Source: Neoceratodus forsteri | Lineage: Eukaryota > Chordata > Ceratodontiformes > Ceratodontidae | Assembly: GCA_016271365.2 (NCBI GenBank) | Contig: JADMNL010000028.1 | Coordinates: forward strand, 57,926,001 to 57,990,000 | DNA length: 64,000 nucleotides | Direction: 5' to 3' | Shown: positions 1 to 10,605 of the stretch, piece by piece | Layout of the letters: every line of letters starts with the position of its first letter | How positions within the stretch are numbered: position 1 is the stretch's first letter | Notes under the pieces: generated by a model | Told to the model about the DNA's origin: nothing | Seen by the model: only the letters and a program-made list of their open reading frames with translations | Databases searched by the model: none | Program-made: the position numbers and the translations under genes

Positions 1-347
1 GTATGCCTTGGACTCTCTGGCCCCAAAGTTCACCCTATTCTCCTATATCGCACCCATCTCACCATATTTTCTAATGGAATGTGGTGAGCCTAAGGGCCAA
101 AGACCCCAAGGAACACCGTGACACTTGTCAGTGTCTGCAGGGTGGGGTGTGGTGAAATGGCATGGCCGTTATGCCTGACGACCCAAAGGCACACCCCAAT
201 GCCTGTCACTCTCTGCAGGGTGGTAGTGGGCTTGGCTTCAGTTCAATACTTCACTGCCATTCCTATTACGCAGCTCTGTAACTTCTACACTACCACTGCC
301 AATGCCAGCAAGCAAACATTCGGCATTGACAAATGCTTGTTTTTTAT
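1..347 (-). repeat. Palindrome-rich dispersed repeat, copy a (partial)
   Basis: The reverse complement of this stretch aligns with the first ~340 bp of the repeats beginning near 24877, 34386 and 40831. It shares the AAGCATTTGTCAATGCC-type start (here at its right end, ~347) and the sub-repeats ending in CTGCAGGGTGG. The copy is cut by the window edge. No coding capacity is apparent. The family is unclassified. Confidence 0.8.
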
Positions 348-876
348 AGTATTGCTGTTGGTTTTCCTATCTGTTTTTCTCTCTCAATTTTATGAACATT
401 TTTTAATAAATTATTGCATATTATTCTTATTGGTTATTGCCATTGGGGATTATTACTGTTATATAACTCTTACTGAGTTTACTCAGATGAGAGTGTACAT
501 ACTGTAATACCCCCCATCTCTCTATATTGCTATTTTATATCTTAGCTACCGTGGGAAATCTGTGTCATGCATTGATGCATTTTTAAGAATGAAAATATAT
601 ACTTTTTTGAAATTGCACTTCAAGTTTTTATATTTGATGTGCGATAAATTTACTGGATGTATTTTTTAATGTTACATGAAGCATGACTAACACTATTACT
701 GAGTACTGTGTAGTCCTGTACAATTGTGTGATTTGATTGATTTGCATGTAGGTGTTAATGGATCAGACTATAACTAAATGTGTCCAAGCCTTTGTCCATT
801 ACTCTTCAAAAAGCATGTGACTTGTGCGAAATGTTGAGTCACGTCTGCTATTGTAGCTGCTATCTATAAGTATTGT
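348..876. other. AT-rich unassigned spacer
   Basis: This stretch is AT-rich single-copy-looking DNA. I see no convincing ORF, no repeat shared with the rest of the window and no RNA-gene signature. Confidence 0.5.
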
Positions 877-1389
877 TAAAGAGCTAGTGTACTGCCTTAA
901 ACTAGTATTAGTTTTTGAAAGCAGTCAACCATTGCTTTTTTCTATCTGAGGTACTTTTTCTTTTCCCCTTTGGTTCATGAGAAGATTGTTTCCCTGATGT
1001 TAGTGGGGGGATGTGTGGAACAGCACTCTGCCCAGCAGCAGACATATCTAGCTCTGTTTCCCCATTATGACATCAGCAGTGTGACCTCACTGACTGTGAC
1101 ATCACTGCTGCTTAGAAACAGCCACTCAGTGGCTGCCAGGTCAGTCATCTGTGATGTCAGTGCTGGGGAGATCACAGTGCTGATGATGTAGTTGGGGGAT
1201 CAGAAACAGATATGTCCGCTGACAGGCTAAGAGCTGTTCCACACATCCAGCACAATATTATCTCACAGAAGACTTTCTTATGGGCAAAAGGAAAAAGGAA
1301 AATACTTCAGAAATAAAAAGTTACAACTGGCTACTACTTAAAATTTGTATTATTTTCCTGTCTGCCTGCTTTGATTCCACTAGTTCTTT
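877..1389. mobile_element. Foldback (MITE-like) non-autonomous DNA element, copy 1
   Basis: The element starts with TAAAGAGCTAGTG and ends with the complementary CACTAGTTCTTT. The whole 513 bp is an imperfect palindrome: the left half, with GACATCAGCAGTGTGACC and CTGTTTCCCC blocks, reappears inverted in the right half around a centre near 1125-1135. A second copy of 514 bp lies at 55976-56489 in opposite orientation. There is no transposase. The superfamily is not assigned because flanking target duplications are unclear. Confidence 0.8.
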
Positions 1390-1428
1390 CGAGCTTTTTT
1401 CTCAGTTTCTGGGCTAGGGCTTTCACTG

Positions 1429-1505
1429 CAGGGAACATGTGGGCAGACTGGGTGGGCCAAGCAGTCCTTTTCTGCAAACAAATTCTATGTGTCTGGTCAG
1501 CTATG
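1429..1505 (+). mobile_element. CR1-type LINE 3' terminal fragment
   Basis: The motif GCAGACTGGGTGGGCCAAG, followed by GTCCTTTTCTGC and CAAATTCTATGT, matches the 3' end of the CR1 copy at 10080-10605. Only the terminal 3' untranslated part is present, as expected from 5' truncation. Confidence 0.65.
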
Positions 1506-2254
1506 CTCAGAGGGGGGCCATGTGGCCTTCTGGCTTCTGCACCAGTGCACATCAAAGTGCGCTGGTACACAGAAGAAGAAGGTGGTGTTGGCATGTAAGT
1601 GGCACACAGTGCCCATTGTATTGCCAGCATGTTCCATCTAACACATTGCAGAACTTTTGTAATGGCCACCAATACCACCTCTAACAACTGGTGGTAGGGA
1701 GTCATTGGAGTGCTGCGTGGATATGCACAAACGTTGGGGATCAGAGGACCAAGACTAGTATGAGAACTATTACTAAACCAGCCATGGTCACAGGAATGAG
1801 GTGAGGGAGGGGGAACCACCGGGGTACTAGGGATAAACCTTAATTGTGGTTTGATTTATAGAGCCCACTGGGCTGCCAAGGAGACTGGCAGGGGACATAA
1901 ACTGGAGATTCATCGATGTGCCGGAAGTAGCCTTAGGTATGGGTTGGAGGATGGGGAGACATGTATTCTAGACTGACAAGTCTATGTCTCTGTGTGCATG
2001 GCACTGTGCCATACACGTCTATGCACTGCCCGTTATTGTGCACTGCTAGTGTGTACAAATCTTGTTTGCACAGAGTAACAGCTGAATGCTTTAATTTTTT
2101 CCATTATTTCTGTATGTCCCCCTACTCCACCAGCCCCTTTCTGCCCCACCCCTCCCAGCCCCATCACCCAGCGAACCAGGGACTTCTTGGCTCTGATTCC
2201 CCATGGATTGCCCTATGGTGGGGTCAGGAGAGGAGGCTGCTCTCCCCCACCATG

Positions 2255-3106
2255 CATCAGGGCTCAGTGAGTGGTGTGGGAACTGTGGCATCAGCGCTCA
2301 GTGAGTGGTGTGGGAACTGTGGCATCAGGGCTCAGTGAGTGGTGTGGGAACTGTGGCATCAGCGCTCAGTGAGTGGTGTGGGAACTGTGGCATCAGGGCT
2401 CAGTGAGTGGTGTGGGAACTGTGGCATCAGGGCTCAGTGAGTGGTGTGGGAACTGTGGCATCAGCGCTCAGTGAGTGGTGTGGGAACTGTGGCATCAGGG
2501 CTCAGTGAGTGGTGTGGGAACTGTGGCATCAGGGCTCAGTCAGTGGTGTGGGAACTGTGGCATCAGGGCTCAGTCAGTGGCGTGGGAACTGTGGCATCAG
2601 GGCTCAGGCAGTGGTGTGGGAACTGTGGCATCAGGGCTCAGTCAGTGGTGTAGGAACTGTGGCATCAGGGCTCAGTCAGTGGTGTGGGAACTGTGGCATC
2701 AGGGCTCAGGCAGTGGTGTGGGAACTGTGGCATCAGGGCTCAGTCAGTGGTGTAGGAACTGTGGCATCAGGGCTCAGTCAGTGGTGTGGGAACTGTGGCA
2801 TCAGGGCTCAGTCAGTGGTGTGGGAACTGTGGCATCAGGGCTCAGTCAGTGGCGTGGGAACTGTGGCATCAGGGCTCAGGCAGTGGTGTGGGAACTGTGG
2901 CATCAGGGCTCAGTCAGTGGTGTAGGAACTGTGGCATCAGGGCTCAGTCAGTGGTGTGGGAACTGTGGCATCAGGGCTCAGGCAGTGGTGTGGGAACTGT
3001 GGCATCAGGGCTCAGTCAGTGGTGTAGGAACTGTGGCATCAGGGCTCAGTCAGTGGTGTGGGAACTGTGGCATCAGGGCTCAGGCAGTGGTGTGGGAACT
3101 GTGGCA
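2255..3106 (+). repeat. 34-bp minisatellite, 25 units
   Basis: Units start at 2255 and recur every 34 bp; each contains GGGAACTGTGGCATCAGG followed by GCTCAG. Units 1-8 carry GTGAGTGG, and later units carry GTCAGTGG or GGCAGTGG with TGTGGG, CGTGGG or TGTAGG variants. Units 9-16 (2527-2798) and units 17-24 (2799-3070) show the same variant order. Because 34 is not a multiple of three and units lack stops, long spurious ORFs of repeated W/G/C-rich peptide appear in all three plus frames. Confidence 0.95.
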
Positions 3107-3299
3107 AGCGGAGTATTCATCCTGCTGGTGGGGCTCTCTTTTTTCCCCCAACCACAGCCACCTCCCCAACATTGGACCATGTCAGACATGATCTCAAATG
3201 CTACTAATGTGCCCCTACAGGACAAGAAAACTCCCTGGCCCACCACTGGGATCAGTAAAGCAGCAGAATATCCTCAGCCTTTGGAGGCACACAACTGGC

Positions 3300-3375
3300 T
3301 TCTGAGGTTTGTTGACGAACCCAGGTCACCAGTGTGAGAGCATGCAGTGTTGCCAACTTGGCTACTGATGGCTCT
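3300..3375 (-). mobile_element. tRNA-derived SINE head of the composite
   Basis: On the minus strand the sequence directly inside the target duplication contains TAGCCAAGTTGG (A-box-like) and CTGGGTTCGTC (B-box-like) at normal tRNA spacing. It resembles the heads of six other SINE copies in this window. It marks the 5' end of the composite at 2097-3375. It is not a functional tRNA gene, since no cloverleaf with an acceptor stem is formed. Confidence 0.55.
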
Positions 3376-4205
3376 CTGGATGCTTTAGTTGAATACTGTT
3401 GTTGTACCAAGGGGCTCTGACCCCCAACACAGATATCCCCTTCTCAGTATAACACTTTTTCCTGCGGGTCCAATTATGCACACTTTGCTCCCAGTTTCCT
3501 GGAGGATAAATGTGTGACTGAGAATAAGGCCTGATGGGTTTTTTTTTCCATTATTTTTGTCTCTTGCCATCTTTTTCTTAAGCCTGAAGCCCCCTTCCCC
3601 ATGCTTAGCATTTGATGTCATTCCTAACATCACATGATATCTTAGCCAATGACCAAACAGCATTCTGCTGCAGAAGTTAATCAAGTCATGCCCCAGTAGT
3701 GAACAAACAAGACAGAAATGGCCCTAAGGTGCAGGTTGGGGGGCATGTAATCTCAATAGACCAGCACATGCATGTACGTGTCTGGCACTGCACCGTGCAC
3801 ATACATGCATGAGCCAGTACTGTGTGCCATTACTGTATGTAAGCAATGTTTATGCACAGAAACAGCTGGATGCTTTAATTTGAATATTATCTGCACTGGG
3901 GGAGTGTGCCCACCCTTGATACAGATATCCCATCCTCAGTATACCTCTTTTATCTGCCAGAACAAGGGGGCACACTTTGCACCCCGTTTTCTGGCAAATA
4001 CATTTCCACCTAGAATTAAACCCAATGTTTTTTTCCCATTATGTCTGGCTCTTCTCATCTTTTTCTTTGGCCTAAAGCCCCTCGTCTGTGCTTGGCATCT
4101 AATGCCATTCATGACATCATACGATATCAATGGCTGAACGGCATTCTCCTACAGAAGTTAATAAAGACTCAACGCAGAAATGAGCAAAGCCTGCCTAAAA
4201 GTGTA

Positions 4206-4595
4206 GGAGCCCTGCAACAGAAATTGGGACTGTGATGCTTCAGGGACCTGGGGGGCCCTAACTATAACTATGTTTAGACTTACTGTAGATTTGACAGGTA
4301 TTTTGAAGAAAAGGAGGGTGTCAGAGTATCCCCAATGAACTGGTGGAGCAAATAACACAATGGAACAATGGTCTTCTTTATTTCCTCAAATTAAATGTTT
4401 GTAGAATAAAAAAAATCTCAAATTTCCTCAAATTATATGTTCATAGAATACAAAAAGTCCCAGTTTAAGTAGTATGAGTGTGTATGGGGGGGGGGGGTGT
4501 CAACATGCAGAACTCATAGAAATTTAAAATTCTGAAGAAATCAGTGTTTTACATTTAGGGAGAGCCATTTTCCAAATTCTGATGTGCAGTGTAAC

Positions 4596-4626
<31 letters not shown>

Positions 4627-5259
4627 TGTCCAAAGGGGACAGACATGAGGAATTTGGATTGTAGCCAAAATAATGTCTTATGTGTAGTAATAAGAAGGTA
4701 ATGTACACCCATTTCAGTAAGAAGGCTTTTGTACATGATCGCTGGCAGTTAGACCAAGATAAGTAAAGTGTATCAAGCACATGAAACTGAGACCATCAAG
4801 ATTAATTGTGTAGGTTACAAGTTTGTATACTTCAATGATTTAAGAGACTTCTGGTTGCTCAGCACCATACCATTTGTGCACTGGTACATATGTGGGTCAA
4901 CAGTGCCCTCTGCTGGTACAGTTCTGCTTGCACTTCACTAAAATAATGCTATAATTCTTGTTCTACACTACCTCTGTGTTGAAGAGATCAGTTCTGTTCA
5001 GTGTTTTTTTTTTTACTGTGAAAATCAGTTCCCTTAGGAAATGTTATAAGACATGATAAGTGCTTGCAGGGACTTTGTTGTAACTGCTAAAGACATGAAT
5101 TGCCGAGAAAGAAGAGAAATCAGTTTCATTCTTCTACTTAAAATGACTTTGGTTTGAACTACTGGCTGTTTGTTTTTAATTTTTATTTGATGAAATGAGA
5201 TTCTGGGAAAACAAATACTATAGTGGGGTAGATTGCTGTCCCTTTAAATTCTTTAACTT
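4206..5259. other. Unassigned spacer with microsatellite
   Basis: This is unique-looking, moderately AT-rich DNA. It contains a G run near 4486-4496 and a CT microsatellite at 4602-4627. I see no convincing coding region or mobile element. Confidence 0.5.
4602..4627 (+). repeat. (CT)n microsatellite
   Basis: Thirteen uninterrupted CT dinucleotides. Confidence 0.95.
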
Positions 5260-5470
5260 TGCCAGCCCAATGGCACGGAGAGCTGTGGTGCTGAGCGCCT
5301 GACCTGTCACGTCAGTGACGTAAGTTCAGGAACAAACATGGGTCATTTGGGGGCGGCTCGGGGAGGAAGAATTGGGCATCCCAAGGGTAAGGGTGTCCTA
5401 CTAGGCAGCTGCCACCTGCAGGTTCTAGGGGGCAGTGCTGCAGGACATCAGGGAAGGTGTCTCACATGTT
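5260..5470 (+). mobile_element. tRNA-derived SINE (family A)
   Basis: The head CAGCCCAATGGCACGG (A-box region) and the following GTGACGTAAGTTCAGG (B-box region) match the copy at 23490. The body shares GATTGRGCATCCCAAG-like and CAGTGCTGCAGG-like blocks. The other family members in the window are at 23490, 33190, 38330 (minus), 44650 (minus), 61072 (minus) and the composite head at 3375 (minus). The 3' limit is uncertain. Confidence 0.55.
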
Positions 5471-5779
5471 TGACATCAGGGGGCATCCCTGCGGAGAGGG
5501 AGCTCACGCAATGAATCACTGCACACACTGTGGGACCGGGGGAGAAAGCTGGAGAACCCTCCCTCAACCCTGGCATGGTGAAGGACTGCTCCCCTGCAGG
5601 CCGCACACTGGTGACTGGGCTCTCCAGGTTCCTCAGGCAGAGGATGGATGGTAGGAATGGATAAGTCCCATAGAAGCTGGGTGATTGGACTGGTTGGACC
5701 ATCCCAGAATGGGGCCAGTTGGGCAGCTATAGGAGAGGAAACACTAAATGAAAAAAAAATTCTTGAACTTTGTGTTTAT

Positions 5780-6385
5780 GAGAAAGAATTAAATGAGGAC
5801 AATGAAAAAATGAGACCCTAGAATTATCCAGCAGGAGGAGGGAGGTGGTGTTTCTGCTGTATCGCTCACTGGGGAGATCCCACCTGGAGTACTGTGTCCA
5901 GTTTTGGAGGCCGCACCACAGAAAGGATATAGACAGGGTAGAGGCAATCAAGAGGAGGGCAACTAAACTGGTGCAGGCATTGCATGAGGAGAGACTGAGG
6001 GATCTCAACATGTACACCCTGGAAGAGAGGAGAGTGAGAGGTGACATGATAGAGACTTGCAAGTACCTCACAGGGGTGAACAAGGTGCAGGATGGTTCAA
6101 ATGAAAAAGAGCACCAGGACAGGTATGTGATGAAGTTGGGGGAGTTAAGAGGGATGTGAAAGGGTGATAGATGCCTGGAATAGACTGCCAGCAGACGTGG
6201 TGCAGGCAAAAACAGTTGGGGGGGGCTCAAGCATGCATGGGTTAGACATAGGGGAATATTAGTAAACAGTAAGGGGGGGGAGGGTTGCCAGAGACCAGTT
6301 AGTGTCTGCAGAGAGAGAGATTAGGCAGGGAACAACTGTAGACAAATTCTATGTTTCTGTGTTCTGTGTTTCTATCCACTGGCCA
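5780..6385 (+). pseudogene. CR1-type LINE ORF2 C-terminus and 3' UTR
   Basis: Positions 5845-6159 encode 104 residues with the CR1 C-terminal signature HLEYCVQFW, then KRRATKLV, EERLRDLNMYTLEERRVRG and DMIETCKYLTG. These lie downstream of the RT palm in CR1 elements and form part of the thumb/C-terminal region of the LINE polymerase. The remaining 3' part (6160-6385) contains the usual short UTR ending in CAAATTCTATGTTTCTGTG. The element is 5'-truncated, as most CR1 copies are, and not functional. A stop after the GM residues ends the reading frame early. Confidence 0.8.
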
Positions 6386-6890
6386 CGTGTACCATGTTAA
6401 CCAGCGATAAGTAGTGCTGTATCTATGTAAACCCATCACCAGTGGGACTTTCCCAAACTTTTTGCAGTGGAGCCCTGTTATTCTAGGCAAGGCAAAGCAA
6501 CACAAATTTTATTTTTCCAGGCGCCCAATCCCGGAGGCTCTAGGCGCCGTACACATCAACACAACTATCCATAAAATAAAACAATAAAAATTTCAACAAT
6601 AAATTAGACAGACCATATAAATAAGTAGACAAGGCCTAAACTAAAAACAATAGCTAGAAGGGGCCATCCCAAAGATAGGATCTAATGCACAGTGTCTGGG
6701 AAGGCCTGACTAAACAAGTGGGTCTTGAGGCGGGTCTTGAATATCTCAACTGAAGGGGACTCCGGTAAAGATGGTGGAAGTTAATTCCACAAGACAGGGC
6801 CGGAGATACTGAATGCTCTATTGCTGGCAGTTTTCAGCCTCGTCCTGGGAATTGCAAGGATCTCCTTGAGGAAGAGCGGAGGGAGTGGAC

Positions 6891-7257
6891 CTAGGCACCG
6901 TGTGTAAGAAGGTCAGACAAGTATCCAGGGCCTAGCCCATGTAGGGCCTTAAAGGTGAGCAAGCCCATCTTAAAGAGGATCCTCCACCTGACCAGCAGAC
7001 ACTGCAGTTCACGCAGCACCGGGATGATGTGGCAGAATTTTGACTGCCCCATCAGCAACCTAGCAGCCACAGTCTGCACTAGCTGCAGCCTGCAGAAGGT
7101 ACCTCCCGAGACCACGAAGGTACAGCGCATTACAGTCATCAAGCCTTGACGTCACGAAAGCGTGCACCAAGGTGGGGAGGTCCAGGGGTGGAACTAGGGG
7201 CTTGGTCCTGGTGATATTCCTAAGATGATAAGAGCTGGTCTGGACAACGGATGACAC
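6891..7257 (-). pseudogene. L2-like LINE ORF2, C-terminal domain
   Basis: Two overlapping minus frames (7257-7060 and 7142-6891) carry the C-terminal signature of L2-group polymerases: a SRLDDCNALY block, LQLVQTVAARLL, then RILFKMGLLTFKALHGLGP and YLSDLL. The switch between them implies a frameshift near 7100. It is the downstream continuation of the RT at 8376-7474. Confidence 0.8.
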
Positions 7258-7473
7258 CTAAGCTTCAAATGTCAGTCTGCTCTCAAAGGTCATACCAAGA
7301 TCACGCACCCTAGAGGAGGCCTTCAATGGCACAGACCCCAGGAATAAACCTGTTTCTGCACCAGAGATTATCCTATCATGCCCTCTGTTCGACTCCACAA
7401 CCAGTACCTCCATCTTATCGGGGTTCAGTCATAATCAGCTGGAGGCCATCCAGTCACTGATCTCGGCAAGACG

Positions 7474-8376
7474 TTAATTTAGCACTTCCAATGCATTGGA
7501 TGTCCCAGGGGCAAAGGAAAGATACAGCTGGGTATCATCAGCATAGAAATGAAAACCCAAACTGTACTTCCCAATGAGCTCTCCCAGGGCCAGCATATAC
7601 ATGGCAAACAACATCGGTAACAAGATCAAACCCTGAGGTACTCCACACGACAGGAGGCTAGGGGAGGAGGAGGATTTCCCCATCACTATCCGTTCCCTTC
7701 TATTCGTGAGATAGAACTTGAACCAGCAGATGTCAGTGCCTGTGAGCCCACAATATTCCCTCAGGTGGTCAAGTAACACACAATAGTCTACTGTGTCAAA
7801 AACTGTGGAGAGGTCGAGGAGAACGAGAATTGTCCCCTCCCCTCGATCTCTAGCCCTGAAGAGGTCATTATGCACCCGAACTAATGTGGTTTCTATGCTA
7901 TGCCTCATACGAAACCCCGACTGGAAAGGTTCATACAAATCAAAGGCCACGAGGTGCTCTTCAAGCTGAAGCGCCACAGCCTTCTCAACAACCTTCCCTA
8001 AAAATGGGAGGTTGGAGATTGGACGGTAATTTGACTTGACATCAGGGTCTAATGATGGTTTCTTCAGAAGTGATCTGACCAGTGCCTCTTTCAAGGCATC
8101 TGGGAAGACCCCTTCTGAGAGACAGCACTGGACAATCAAGGCGAACACCGGGCCAACGGTGTCAACACATCTGATTAAAAAACGTATCGGCACTGGATCC
8201 AGTTCACAATATGTGTGCTTCAGCCCGCAAGCAACCCGAGTGGCCTCAGCTGCCTCCACTGGTTTAAACTCCCCCCAACCAGGCGGAGTGCTCTCCGGAT
8301 ACCCAAGGCGACCACCATTGGCCACATTATGGCTCACTGGTAGCACGCCTTGCTGGATGGTGGACACCCTGTCCAA
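7474..8376 (-). pseudogene. L2-like LINE reverse transcriptase
   Basis: A 300-residue open stretch covers the fingers and palm of a non-LTR reverse transcriptase. Motifs in order: LKHTYCELDPVPIRFLI, VRSLLKKPSLDPD, NYRPISNLPFLGK, FQSGFRMRHSIETTLV, LVLLDLSTVFDTVDY, SCGVPQG and HFYADDTQLYLSF. The catalytic YADD is intact at the DNA level. The usual FDTVDH is FDTVDY, and the segment after VPQG is altered (LILLPML). The frame is separated from the endonuclease upstream and the C-terminal domain downstream by frameshifts, so no active protein can result. Confidence 0.85.
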
Positions 8377-9847
8377 GAAGAAGTGAGCAAACTCTTAACA
8401 TAAGGCATCAGAAAGGCTTTTTTTGGCTGTAGACAGGCTGGGTTTAATAACCTGTCCACAGTCCAAAAGAGCACAGCTAGTCGATTCTTCCCGGAAGCAA
8501 TCTCCCTGGACAGGAACTCTGCCTTCTTATGGGTGATTGCCCCCTGATACTCACCATAATGGGAGCACAGGGCCAGTTTGTCCAACGCCAACCTGGACCT
8601 CCACCAGCAGCGCTCAAATCTCCGACCCAAAATCTTCAACGCCTTGAGCTCCCCTTCAAACCATAGGGACCTCAAGTGAGAAGATTTGGGCAGTACACAG
8701 ACTGGTGCAAGAGAGTCAAGCACTGCTGATGTCGTCCTATTATAGGCGATGACAGCCTCGCCTGTACCACCTACACATGCACTACCCACACTTGATAGAT
8801 CAGCCACTGCCAGAAATCCCTCCGGGATCAAATCCATCAAAGGGCGGTAGCTTACTATCTCTTCAGGGGGACGGCTCTTGGGGGTGGGCCCAAATGAGAA
8901 CTCCACCATGCAATGAACAGACCAAGTGACCCAATCAGTCTTGAGGTTACAAACCTCAAGCCCCAGTAAAAAAAACAGGTCCAACATATGGCCGCTCTGG
9001 TGGGTCATGGAAGAAACTTCTTGCGACAGGCCCAGAGATGACATCATCTGGAGGAGGTTATAACTTAACCTAGAAGATTCGTCATTAGTCCAAACATTGA
9101 AGTCTCCCAAAATTAAACATCTGAGGGACTCCAATGTTTCACCAATGACAAAGTCGGCTACCTCTTGCAGGAATTCACCTGCCGCCCCAGGGGCACGGTA
9201 AATCAAGAAAATCCTGCAACCTGCACCTGGACCCCCACACACAGCCACACTTTCAAAGGATCCCAGTTTTCTCACTGGGTGCATGGTGAAGCCAAGTTCA
9301 GATCTAAAACAGATGGCCACTCCACCGCCCCATGCTCCACCCTGGGGCAGTGCACTACCGAGTATCTGGGGGGAATGGCCTCTAAAACCGGACCAGCATC
9401 GTCACCCACCAAAGTCTCAGTAATGCAAGCCAGATTGACTGAGGAAATCAAGTCCACTATAATTGTGGTCTTGCTCCTGATAGATCTGGCATTGCAAAGC
9501 ACAGTCCTTGGGGGACTGGTGGATAGTGTCGCCCTTCTGGTTACTAGCCCACTTAGTCTGGTGGGAACCCTGGGGATGTGAACAAAACACATCTGACCTC
9601 TCTCTATGTTCCGTTCACACCCAGGGCACCTTCTGCATCCAATAACCTCAATCCAACCCCATCCACAGGGCACAAGGCACCCCCACCACACTCGGTCAAT
9701 GCGGGACCTCTTAATCCTGAACTCCCGACAGCAACAAGCTGTAGTAGTGGAAACTGGGAGGTTGGTAAAGGGCCACAGATCGAGAAACTGGGACACCCCA
9801 TACACAATCCTAGCCTGCCCCTGACCCATGGGACTCTCTAGACACAT
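8334..9847 (-). pseudogene. L2-like LINE APE endonuclease
   Basis: Two minus-strand frames (9847-9272 and 9320-8334) together carry an apurinic-type endonuclease. The first has NARSIRSKT, DLISSVNLACITETLV (the catalytic-Glu region) and a PRVEHGAVEW block. The second has IYRAPGAAGEF, LILGDFNVWTND (conserved GDFN) and GHMLDLFF. The enzyme would nick the target to prime reverse transcription. The frame change near 9300 disrupts the GGGVA-type segment. The 8334-9320 frame continues into the linker to the RT. Confidence 0.8.
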
Positions 9848-10079
9848 ACTGTCCCACCGGATAGCCCCCGTACACCACTAGCCAAATACAAGTCACAGAA
9901 ACAGCCACACAACGACTACAAAACTTGCCCTAACCAGTCTCGCCACACAAACACTCAATTACATTTAAAACACCACACCCCAAACCAACCCCCAACCAAG
10001 CCCCACCAAAAGAAGCAAGAAACAATAGAAGGCAGCTATTTCAGTTCAGGAGAGCAATACCCATAGATCCCTTTATAAT

Positions 10080-10605
10080 GGAGTCCGGACTGGATGAGGC
10101 AAAGTTATTGTCAATGTTGAACACAAATCCTGAATTAGAAGATTCTCCACTGCACCAGAAGACATACGAAGAGAGACTAAAGGAGCTTAATATGTATACC
10201 CTCGAGGAAAGGGGGGGGGGACATGATAGAAACTTTCAAGTACCTCAAGGGACTCAACAAAGTCCAAGAGGGTAGCATCTTTCAGAAAAAGAGATGTGCA
10301 AGTACAAGGGGACACAGTTTGAAGATAGAGGGGGGGAAGGCTCAGAGGTAATGTGAGGAAGCATTTTTTCTCAGAGAGGGTTGTGGATGCATGGAACAGC
10401 CTTCCTGAGGAGGTTATGAGTCAAAAACAGTGGGGGAATTCAAGAATACATGGGACAGACATAAGGCAATTCTAGTGGGGGTAGGAGAAAGTAGGCTGTT
10501 GGTTAACTAGGATCTGCAGCTTATCCATTAGGTAGGGAAATGAGCAGACTGGGTGGGCCAAGAAGTCCTTATCTGCCATCAAATTCCATGTTTCTATGCC
10601 CAAAT
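10080..10605 (+). mobile_element. CR1-type LINE 3' fragment
   Basis: The encoded EERLKELNMYTLEERG (near 10168-10215) matches the CR1 copy at 5780. It is followed in shifted frames by remnants of the same C-terminal region, including a GGTTGTGGATGCATGGAACA block. The 3' end, with GCAGACTGGGTGGGCCAAG and ATCTGCCATCAAATTCCATG, is the classic CR1 terminus of this genome. The G run near 10210 has broken the frame. Confidence 0.75.

Larger units (their letters stand above)
2097..3375 (-). mobile_element. SVA-like composite: tRNA-SINE head, body and 34-bp VNTR
   Basis: A 1,279-bp insertion is flanked by 15-bp direct repeats: CTGAATGCTTTAATT at 2082-2096 and CTGGATGCTTTAGTT at 3376-3390 (13 of 15 identical). 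The homologous tandem unit at 3718-4205 has one copy of this site and no insertion. Read on the minus strand, the insertion begins at the target duplication with a tRNA-like head (A box near 3364-3353, B box near 3322-3314). It continues with ~190 bp of body, 25 units of a 34-bp minisatellite and ~150 bp of 3' sequence, and ends in a short A run (T's at 2095-2100). The layout is that of a retroposed SINE-VNTR composite. There is no coding capacity. The A-tail is short, so the retroposition mechanism is inferred mainly from the target duplication. Confidence 0.65.
1925..4205 (+). repeat. Two tandem copies of a ~485-bp unit, the first interrupted
   Basis: Copy 2 (about 3718-4205) is contiguous. 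Copy 1 is split: its left part (about 1925-2096) matches 3718-3876, and its right part (about 3376-3695) matches 3866-4165. Shared landmarks include a GCATGGCACTGTGCCA-like block, ACAGATATCCC, a CTTTTTCTT block and AGAAGTTAAT. The region following copy 1 also resembles the region following copy 2, which suggests a tandem duplication. The uninterrupted copy 2 shows what the target looked like before the insertion in copy 1. Confidence 0.7.
6484..10060 (-). mobile_element. L2-like (Jockey-superfamily) LINE, nearly full length, decayed
   Basis: Read on the minus strand, this runs from an AC-rich 5' region (about 10060-9850) through an APE endonuclease, a reverse transcriptase and a C-terminal domain to a 3' UTR. 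It ends in a TTGC(C)-type short repeat at ~6484. The ~3.6 kb length is close to a complete single-ORF L2-group element. Coding parts lie in at least three frames, so it is dead. L2 is favoured over CR1 by the YRPISNLPF, QSGFR and HFYADDTQLYLS motifs. No target duplication could be defined. Confidence 0.75.

Noticed and set aside
2255..3106. CRISPR array
   Set aside because: The repeats are contiguous without spacers and the genome is clearly a vertebrate.
2441..3337. Long ORFs (up to 238 codons) in three frames over the 34-bp repeat
   Set aside because: They arise because a 34-bp unit without stops stays open in every frame; the sequence is a minisatellite.
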